Shown in pieces: positions 1-5,491 of a stretch of 6,625 bases of DNA (the first letter of the stretch is position 1; the number at the start of each line of letters is the position of its first letter). The position numbers and the translations under genes were made by a program. Origin of the DNA: Zoogloea sp. (GTDB lineage: Bacteria > Pseudomonadota > Gammaproteobacteria > Burkholderiales > Rhodocyclaceae); the NCBI GenBank assembly GCA_016790385.1, contig JAEUNV010000541.1, positions 1 through 6,625 of the forward strand, given 5' to 3'. The notes under the pieces are model-generated. The model saw nothing but the letters and a program-made list of their open reading frames with translations. It searched no databases and had not been told where the DNA came from.

Positions 1-3000
1 GGGCGATGCACTTCATCGGCATGCTGGCCTTCTCCCTGTGCAGCGAGATCCGCTATGCCCCGGTTCTGACCGTCCTGTCCATGGGCCCGGCGTGGTTCGC
101 GTCGTGGGTCGCGCTTTCCCTGCTCGCCCGTGACGAGATAATGCCCTTGCAGTTCATCCTCGGCGGGACGCTGGTGGGCGCGGGGATCGGTAGCATGCAC
201 TACATGGGCATGGCCGCCATGGAGATGCAGGCCCAGCTCCGCTATCACCCATTGTGGTTTGTCGCGTCGATTCTCGTCGCCGTCGTGCTGGCCACGCTCG
301 CCCTGTGGATACGTTTCGGGCTGGACCGGAATCCGCGTATCGGGGGGCCCGCCAGCGTACTGGCGGGCGGCGTGGTGATGGGGCTCGCCATTGCCTCCAT
401 GCACTATGTCGCCATGGCTGCCGCGCGCTTCGTCGGCCTGCCCGAGGCGGGCCAGCCGGGCGGCGGCGACAGCAACACGCAGCTGGCAATGGGCGTGGCC
501 GCCGTCACCGTCGTCATCAGCTTCCTGATCGCGGGAACTAGCGGCTTTCTGCGCTACCGCCACCTCTACCAACTGCTCCAGCGAAGTGAATCGCGCCTGC
601 GGGCCAAGGTGGACACGGCTGTAGAGGGGATCATCACCATCAACGGCAAGGGGGCGATCCTGTCGTTCAACCTCGCCGCGGAGCGCCTCTTTGGCTGGCA
701 GGCCCACGAGGTCATCGGGCGCAATGTCAGCCTCCTGATGCCGGAGCCGGATCGCTCCCGACACGACGACTACCTTGCACATCATCTGCGCACTGGTGAG
801 GCCCGCATCATCGGCACAGGCCGCGACGTGACGGCGCAGCGCAAGGATGGCACCACGCTGCCCATCCGCCTCTCCATCGGGCGCGTCCCCATCGAGGGGG
901 AGGAGCTGTTCGTGGGTTTCATCTCCGACATGAGCGAGCGGCAACGGATGGAGCAGGCCCTGCGGGACAGCGAACAGAAGCTGCGCAGCCTCCTCGACAA
1001 CATGCCGGGCGTGTGCTTCCGCTCACGCATGGACGAGCACTGGAGCATCGTCTTCGTCAGCGATGCCGTCGAAGGCGTGACCGGTTGGCGTGCCGAGGAT
1101 TTCGTCGCAGGTCGGATCACCTTCAGCCAGCTGATCAACCCGGACGACAACATCGCCGTCTGGGACAGTGTCAGCACGGCCATTGCGGAGGACCGGCCCT
1201 ACATGATCGAGTACCGTCTGCGCACACGGCAGGGTCGCGAGATCTGGGTGTCGGAAACGGGTCGTGGCAAGCGTGGGGCGGACGGCGAGCTGCAATGGAT
1301 CGACGGCGTGCTGATGGACATCACCGACTCGAAGCGCCGCGCTGCCGAGTTCGAAGGGCTGGCCAACGCGGTCAATCGGGCCTTGGCGGTGCTCGAAATC
1401 GACACCGACGGCCGGATCGCCGCCGCCAACACCCCCTTCCTGGAACTCACCGGCTATACGCTGGAAGAGCTTTGCGGCCGGCCCCATGCCCTGCTCTGCC
1501 CGCCGGCCGAACTCGCCAGCGAGGCCGTCCGGCGCAGGGTCGACGAAGGCCTGCGCACCGGAAACGTCATCACCGGCGATGTGCTGCGCCTCGGCAAGAA
1601 CGGCCGCCGCGTGTGGATGCATGCCACCTACAACCCCGTCTTCGACGCCAATGGCGACGTCTGCAAGATCACCATGCTGGCCCAGGACATGACCGAACGG
1701 CGGGCCATGGAACGAGCCTTGGTGGACGCCAAGGAACGGGCGGAACAGGCCGCGGCGGCCCGCGCCGCCTTCCTTGCCAACATGAGCCACGAGATCCGTA
1801 CCCCGATGAATGCGATCCTGGGTTTCACGGAACTGCTGATGGATACCCCCCTCGACGAAAGCCAGCGTCGGCACCTGGGCACGGTGCGCGCCTCGGCCCG
1901 CTCGCTGCTCGGGCTGCTCAACAGCATCCTCGACACGGCCAAGCTGGACAAGGGGGCCATGGAGCTTGAACTGGCCGATTTCTCCCTGCGCTCCGTATGC
2001 GAGCAGACCCTGGCATCTCTGCGACTGGGGGCGACCCGCAAGGGACTCCAACTGGAGATGATCTACGCCGAGACGGTGCCCGAGCACTACCTTGGCGACG
2101 CGCTGCGCATTCAGCAGATCCTGGTCAACATCGTGGGCAATGCCATCAAGTTCACGGAACGGGGGGAGGTGCGGCTGGAGGTGAAGCAGGAGGACGGGCA
2201 TGTCCACATCTGCATCTCCGATACCGGCATCGGCATTGCCGCAGACCGTCTGGAAAGCATCTTCGCGCCCTTCGCCCAGGCTGACGCGAGCACATCGCGA
2301 CGCTTCGGTGGCACAGGCCTGGGCACCACCATCTCCCGGCAGCTGGTCGAACTCATGGGCGGTCACATCCGGGTGGAAAGCCAGCTCGGCGCGGGCAGCC
2401 GATTCCATATCGTTCTTCCGCTCCAGCCCGGCACGGCTCAAGCGCGCGTCGTGGCGCCGGACCAGGGCTTGCCGCCCCTGTCGATTCTGATCGCTGACGA
2501 CGTGGCCCAGAACACCGAGCTGCTGCACCTGCTGCTGGAAAGGGAGGGCCACCGGGTGGTGGTTGCCCGGGATGGCACCGAAGCACTCGGCTGCTTTGGC
2601 GATCAGCGCTTCGACGTCATCTTGATGGACGTCCATATGCCGGGCATGGACGGCCTCGCGGCGGCCCGTGCCATCCGTCAGCAGGAGGGCCGGAACGATT
2701 GCGCACCGACACCGATCATCGCGCTGACCGCCAGCGTCCTGGAGGAAGACCGTCTCGCAGCCCTGGCCGCCGGCATGAACGGCTTTGAGGTGAAACCCAT
2801 CGAACTGCCCCGGCTCAGGGCCGAGATCGCCCGGGTCTGTGGCATTGAGCCCCTGCCTTGTGGTGCGCTCACGCCCATGTCGGACGCATCGGACACCGGT
2901 GCCATCGACTGGCCGACAGGGGTCGCCCGCTGGGGGGACCGGAGCGCCCTGGACGCCGCCCTTCGCCAGTTCCTGGCTGGCCGCGCAGATCTGGCCGGCG

Positions 3001-3467
3001 AGTTGTCATCGGCAATCGATCGAACCGCCCTGCATGCCCTCGCCCATCGCATCGCCGGTGCGGCAGCGAACCTCTCCCTGCCGGAAGTAAGCAGCTCGGC
3101 CCGCGCACTTGAACTCTGGTGCGTGCGCAGCGACCGGCCGATCCACGACAGCGCACCGCTCACCGCGAGGCTCTGCCGCGCACTTGACGATGCCTGGAAC
3201 ACCTTGCCCGCCGTCGCCCAAAGCAGCGCGCCGCACAAAGCCATCGACGCGCACCACCTTGCCGCCCCCCTCGACAGACTTCAGAGCCGCCTGAGTCACG
3301 GCGAACTTGAAGACGAAGCGCTTGCCGCCGTGATCGCGGGTCTGCCCCCCGATCTCACTGCCCGACTCCGGGCTGCCGTGGACGACTTCGACTTTGACTC
3401 GGCCTGCGCTGAGCTGTCCCGGCTGCGCAATGACATTCTCTCCGCCCCTCCGACCCCTGCTCTATGA
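1..3467 (+). CDS. MHYT-PAS-PAS-PAS hybrid histidine kinase with receiver and Hpt domains (5' end cut by window)
   Basis: A membrane sensor kinase expected to autophosphorylate and pass phosphate through its own receiver and Hpt domains. The frame is open at the left edge; bases 1-5 read as the end of Trp-Ala before the first MHYT motif, so the true start is upstream, by roughly 50 residues if the domain is typical. Residues are counted from ATG at base 6. MHYT domain 1-185: motifs MHFIGM (1), MHYMGM (64), MHYVAM (132) in hydrophobic segments. PAS1 198-315 is FixL-like, with candidate heme His253 and Arg273. PAS2 326-445 and PAS3 452-570 follow. HisKA 585-650 carries His595 in SHEIRTP. HATPase 695-810 has Asn712, DTGIGIA at 739 and GGTGLG at 768. 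Receiver 826-945 has Asp831/Asp832, phosphoacceptor Asp875, Thr908 and Lys930. Hpt about 985-1060 has His1014 in AHRIAGAAANL. A tail of about 80 residues follows. All catalytic residues appear intact. The stop overlaps the start of the next gene. The domain order is secure; the signal sensed is inferred. Confidence 0.95.
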   Translation, partial: AMHFIGMLAFSLCSEIRYAPVLTVLSMGPAWFASWVALSLLARDEIMPLQFILGGTLVGAGIGSMHYMGMAAMEMQAQLRYHPLWFVASILVAVVLATLALWIRFGLDRNPRIGGPASVLAGGVVMGLAIASMHYVAMAAARFVGLPEAGQPGGGDSNTQLAMGVAAVTVVISFLIAGTSGFLRYRHLYQLLQRSESRLRAKVDTAVEGIITINGKGAILSFNLAAERLFGWQAHEVIGRNVSLLMPEPDRSRHDDYLAHHLRTGEARIIGTGRDVTAQRKDGTTLPIRLSIGRVPIEGEELFVGFISDMSERQRMEQALRDSEQKLRSLLDNMPGVCFRSRMDEHWSIVFVSDAVEGVTGWRAEDFVAGRITFSQLINPDDNIAVWDSVSTAIAEDRPYMIEYRLRTRQGREIWVSETGRGKRGADGELQWIDGVLMDITDSKRRAAEFEGLANAVNRALAVLEIDTDGRIAAANTPFLELTGYTLEELCGRPHALLCPPAELASEAVRRRVDEGLRTGNVITGDVLRLGKNGRRVWMHATYNPVFDANGDVCKITMLAQDMTERRAMERALVDAKERAEQAAAARAAFLANMSHEIRTPMNAILGFTELLMDTPLDESQRRHLGTVRASARSLLGLLNSILDTAKLDKGAMELELADFSLRSVCEQTLASLRLGATRKGLQLEMIYAETVPEHYLGDALRIQQILVNIVGNAIKFTERGEVRLEVKQEDGHVHICISDTGIGIAADRLESIFAPFAQADASTSRRFGGTGLGTTISRQLVELMGGHIRVESQLGAGSRFHIVLPLQPGTAQARVVAPDQGLPPLSILIADDVAQNTELLHLLLEREGHRVVVARDGTEALGCFGDQRFDVILMDVHMPGMDGLAAARAIRQQEGRNDCAPTPIIALTASVLEEDRLAALAAGMNGFEVKPIELPRLRAEIARVCGIEPLPCGALTPMSDASDTGAIDWPTGVARWGDRSALDAALRQFLAGRADLAGELSSAIDRTALHALAHRIAGAAANLSLPEVSSSARALELWCVRSDRPIHDSAPLTARLCRALDDAWNTLPAVAQSSAPHKAIDAHHLAAPLDRLQSRLSHGELEDEALAAVIAGLPPDLTARLRAAVDDFDFDSACAELSRLRNDILSAPPTPAL
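3464..3467 (+). promoter_or_regulatory. ATGA stop/start overlap coupling kinase and HD-GYP regulator
   Basis: The regulator's ATG (3464-3466) overlaps the kinase's TGA (3465-3467). The 25 or so bases before this ATG are pyrimidine-rich (CTCTCCGCCCCTCCGACC) and hold no Shine-Dalgarno-like purine run. Translation of the regulator therefore probably depends on ribosomes finishing the kinase and re-initiating, which would keep the two partners in a fixed ratio. The overlap is seen directly; the coupling is inferred. Confidence 0.8.
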
Positions 3468-4477
3468 CCGAAGACTGCCGCCCAAGGCTGCTGCTCGTGG
3501 ATGACGAGCCCGCCAACCTCCAGATCCTGCGCCACATCCTGCAAGAGGACTATCGCCTGCTGTTTGCCCGCAACGGCGAAAAGGCCCTGCAACTGGCCGC
3601 AGACGAATCCCCCAACCTGATCCTCCTCGACGTGATGATGCCCGACGTGACGGGGCTGGAGGTGTGCCGGCGGCTCAAGGCCACGCCGGCCACCGCCCGG
3701 ATCCCCGTCATCTTCGTCACCGCCCTCTCCGACCCCCAGGACGAGTCCGGCGGGTTCGAGGCTGGCGCAGTGGATTACATCGCCAAGCCGGTCAGCGCCC
3801 CCATCGTCAAGGCGCGCGTGCGCACGCATCTGTCGCTTGTCCGGGTGGACGAACTCTACGCAAGCCGGCTCCAGATCATCCAGCGTCTGGGTCGAGCCGC
3901 CGAGTACAAGGACAACGAAACCGGTCTGCATGTGGTCAGGATGAGCCACTACTCCGCCATCCTGGCCCGTGCCGCCGGCCTCGGCGACCGCCTTGCGGAC
4001 GACATCCTGCATGCGGCGCCGATGCACGACGTGGGCAAGCTGGGCATTCCGGATGCGGTACTGCGCAAGCCCGGCCCCCTCACCCCGGAGGAATGGGAGG
4101 TGATGCGCCAGCACGTCCGCATCGGACACGAGATCATCGGTGATCACGACTCCCCCCTGCTCCAGATGGCCGCGCGCATCGCCTTGTCGCACCACGAGAA
4201 GTGGGATGGGGGCGGTTACCCCCAGGGCCTCAAGGGAGAGGCGATTCCCATCGAGGCGCGTATCGTCGCCATCGCCGATGTCTTCGACGCCCTGACCAGC
4301 GTCCGGCCCTACAAACCCGCCTGGGAAATCGATAAAGCCGTCCGTCTTCTGGTCGATGAGAAGGGGCGTCACTTCGATCCGGCGCTGGTGGATGCCTTCA
4401 TCGCCAGCCTTCCCGCCATCTGCGCCATCAAGGAGCGCTTCGCCGAGGCGCCCTCTCCGGCTGAGCGTCAGGCTTGA
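3464..4477 (+). CDS. Response regulator with HD-GYP cyclic-di-GMP phosphodiesterase domain (REC-HD-GYP, RpfG type)
   Basis: A 337-residue cytoplasmic two-domain regulator predicted to hydrolyse the second messenger cyclic-di-GMP when phosphorylated. The receiver spans about residues 8-125, with acidic pair Asp13/Asp14, phosphoacceptor Asp56 in LLDVMMP, Thr86 and Lys108 in AKP. The HD-GYP domain spans about 145-325: the HD pair is His188-Asp189 in MHDVGKLGIPD, followed by His243-His244 in HHEKWDGGGYP, whose GYP triplet is residues 251-253, and then by ARIVAIADVFDAL. The metal-binding and signature residues expected of an active HD-GYP enzyme are present, so this is not a degenerate copy. The length is normal for the REC-HD-GYP family. 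It overlaps the hybrid kinase by 4 bases and lacks its own ribosome binding site, making it the obvious final phosphate acceptor of that kinase's Hpt domain. Enzyme class is confident from motifs; direction of regulation by phosphorylation is not visible. Confidence 0.95.
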   Translation: MTEDCRPRLLLVDDEPANLQILRHILQEDYRLLFARNGEKALQLAADESPNLILLDVMMPDVTGLEVCRRLKATPATARIPVIFVTALSDPQDESGGFEAGAVDYIAKPVSAPIVKARVRTHLSLVRVDELYASRLQIIQRLGRAAEYKDNETGLHVVRMSHYSAILARAAGLGDRLADDILHAAPMHDVGKLGIPDAVLRKPGPLTPEEWEVMRQHVRIGHEIIGDHDSPLLQMAARIALSHHEKWDGGGYPQGLKGEAIPIEARIVAIADVFDALTSVRPYKPAWEIDKAVRLLVDEKGRHFDPALVDAFIASLPAICAIKERFAEAPSPAERQA

Positions 4478-4524
4478 TCCTGCGGCCCATCCGCGCAAGC
4501 ATTCGCCTCCCACCCATCGGAAAA

Positions 4525-4533
4525 GAAAGGAAG
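4525..4533 (+). promoter_or_regulatory. Ribosome binding site of the AIM24-family gene
   Basis: The purine run GAAAGGAAG contains AGGA, ending 6 bases before ATG 4538, a good Shine-Dalgarno match at normal spacing. A second in-frame ATG lies at 4544 (Met-Ala-Met), but the spacing favours 4538. The 60-base gap from the previous stop otherwise holds only a weak GCGG/CCGC stem (4482-4494) with no T-run, so I see no terminator, and readthrough from the upstream operon is plausible. Confidence 0.8.
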
Positions 4534-4537
4534 TGTC

Positions 4538-5338
4538 ATGGCCATGGACGTCGTCGACTACGAGATCTTCGGCACTGAAATGCAGTACGTGGAGGTGGAG
4601 CTCGACCCGGGCGAAGCCGCCATCGGCGAGGCCGGCGTCATGATGTACATGCAGGACGGCATCCAGATGGACACCCTGTTCGGCGATGGCTCGGCCCAGC
4701 AGAGCGGCTTTCTCGGCAAGCTCATGGGCGCGGGCAAGCGCCTGCTCACCGGCGAGAGCCTGTTCACCACGGTCTTCCACAACGAAGGCCGAGGCAAGCG
4801 CCGGGTGGCCTTTGCCGCACCCTACCCGGGCAAGATCGTCGCCGTGGATCTGTCCGCCGTGGGCGGCACCCTGATCTGCCAGAAGGACGCCTTCCTGGCC
4901 GCGGCCAAGGGCGTCTCCCTGGGCATCGCCTTCCAGAAGAAGATCGGCGTCGGCCTCTTTGGCGGCGAAGGCTTCATCATGCAAAAACTCGACGGCGATG
5001 GCATGGCCTTCATCCATGCCGGCGGTACCTTGCTCGAGAAGACCCTGGCCCCGGGCGAAACCCTGCGGGTGGACACGGGCTGCGTGGTGGCCTTCCAGCC
5101 CGGCGTGGATTTCGACATCCAGTACGCGGGCAAGATCAAGACCGCCCTGTTCGGGGGGGAGGGCCTGTTCTTCGCCACCCTGCGCGGGCCGGGCCGGGTA
5201 TGGCTGCAATCCCTGCCCCTGTCGCGCCTGGCGGATCGCATTGTGGCCGCCTCCCGCGCCGGCGGAGGTGGTGGCAAGGAGAGCGGCTCGGTCCTCGGCG
5301 GCATCGGGCTCGGCTCCCTGCTCGGCGACGACGAGTGA
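4538..5338 (+). CDS. AIM24/TIGR00266-family protein of unknown function
   Basis: A 266-residue protein with no signal peptide or membrane segment. It matches my memory of the AIM24 (TIGR00266) family: an opening [20 protein letters not shown], then Glu-Ala-Gly-x-Met-Met-Tyr-Met (residues 31-38), [10 protein letters not shown] near 67-76, and a C-terminal half rich in beta-strand patterns. Phe-Gly-Gly-Glu-Gly occurs twice, at 141-145 and 205-209, each time followed by an alternating strand and a Gly-x-Gly turn, consistent with the repeated beta structure of this family. The last 30 residues are glycine- and serine-rich and end in Gly-Asp-Asp-Glu, probably a flexible tail. Bacterial members have no settled function; the family is named after a yeast mitochondrial protein. 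It lies on the same strand as the sensor genes on both sides, but nothing visible ties it mechanistically to them. Family call is firm, function unknown. Confidence 0.88.
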   Translation: MAMDVVDYEIFGTEMQYVEVELDPGEAAIGEAGVMMYMQDGIQMDTLFGDGSAQQSGFLGKLMGAGKRLLTGESLFTTVFHNEGRGKRRVAFAAPYPGKIVAVDLSAVGGTLICQKDAFLAAAKGVSLGIAFQKKIGVGLFGGEGFIMQKLDGDGMAFIHAGGTLLEKTLAPGETLRVDTGCVVAFQPGVDFDIQYAGKIKTALFGGEGLFFATLRGPGRVWLQSLPLSRLADRIVAASRAGGGGGKESGSVLGGIGLGSLLGDDE

Positions 5339-5344
5339 GCGAGG

Positions 5345-5366
5345 CTCCCGGCCCGCTGGCCTGGAG
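5345..5366 (+). terminator. Imperfect stem-loop after the AIM24-family gene, weak terminator candidate
   Basis: CTCC-C-GGCC pairs with GGCC-T-GGAG around a CGCT tetraloop, giving eight GC-rich pairs interrupted by one C/T mismatch, beginning 7 bases after the stop codon. It is followed by GGGGCGG with no T-run, so it does not fit a standard intrinsic terminator. It could protect the 3' end of the message or be chance pairing in GC-rich DNA. Confidence 0.3.
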
Positions 5367-5394
5367 GGGGCGGAAGCGGCGACCGGCGCACCAC

Positions 5395-5410
5395 GGAGCG
5401 TGACGAAATG
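5395..5410 (+). promoter_or_regulatory. GGAG plus in-frame ATG: alternative start of the second sensor gene
   Basis: GGAG at 5395-5398 lies 9 bases before ATG 5408, which is in frame with the sensor gene that I start at GTG 5492 and has no stop in between. Using it would add 28 residues before the first membrane segment. In its favour are the ribosome binding site and the ATG. Against it is the poor GC content at third codon positions of the added stretch, about half against a strong GC preference downstream, and its Arg/Gly-rich, featureless product. The purine run before GTG (GGAAGAAGGA, 5462-5471) is about 20 bases away, too far for a normal site, so neither start is clean. Confidence 0.4.
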
Positions 5411-5491
5411 ACGCTTGGCAGGCGCCTGGAAACTCAAGAATGCCCGCGGGGAACCGTTATCGGAAGAAGGATTCCGCTCGGACGTACCCCT

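Larger units (their letters stand above)
5339..5491 (+). other. Intergenic or leader region between the AIM24-family gene and the second sensor gene
   Basis: This 153-base gap holds an imperfect stem-loop just after the AIM24 stop, a GGAG plus ATG that would open an N-terminally extended form of the next gene, and two short perfect palindromes (CAGGCGCCTG at 5419-5428 and CCCGCGGG at 5443-5450). TTGGCA at 5415-5420 resembles a -35 box, but the hexamer 17 bases later (GAATGC) is a poor -10, so I do not call a promoter. Codon third positions from 5408 to 5491 are much less GC-rich than in the genes around it, which suggests that most of it is non-coding. Confidence 0.55.

Noticed and set aside
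1013..1969. A 318-codon open frame on the plus strand in another frame within the kinase
   Set aside because: Arg/Gly/His-rich out-of-frame translation typical of GC-rich DNA; the overlapping kinase frame carries conserved domains throughout.
1023..2636. A 537-codon open frame on the minus strand within the hybrid kinase
   Set aside because: Same codon-register effect as above; no family motifs in the product, while the sense strand encodes intact PAS, HisKA and HATPase motifs.
4482..4494. GCGG-CCCAT-CCGC hairpin after the HD-GYP gene as a terminator
   Set aside because: Only four base pairs and no following T-run; too weak to call.
5415..5443. TTGGCA with a hexamer 17 bases downstream as a sigma-70 promoter
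   Set aside because: The -10 candidate GAATGC matches the consensus poorly and no better hexamer lies at 16-18 bases spacing.
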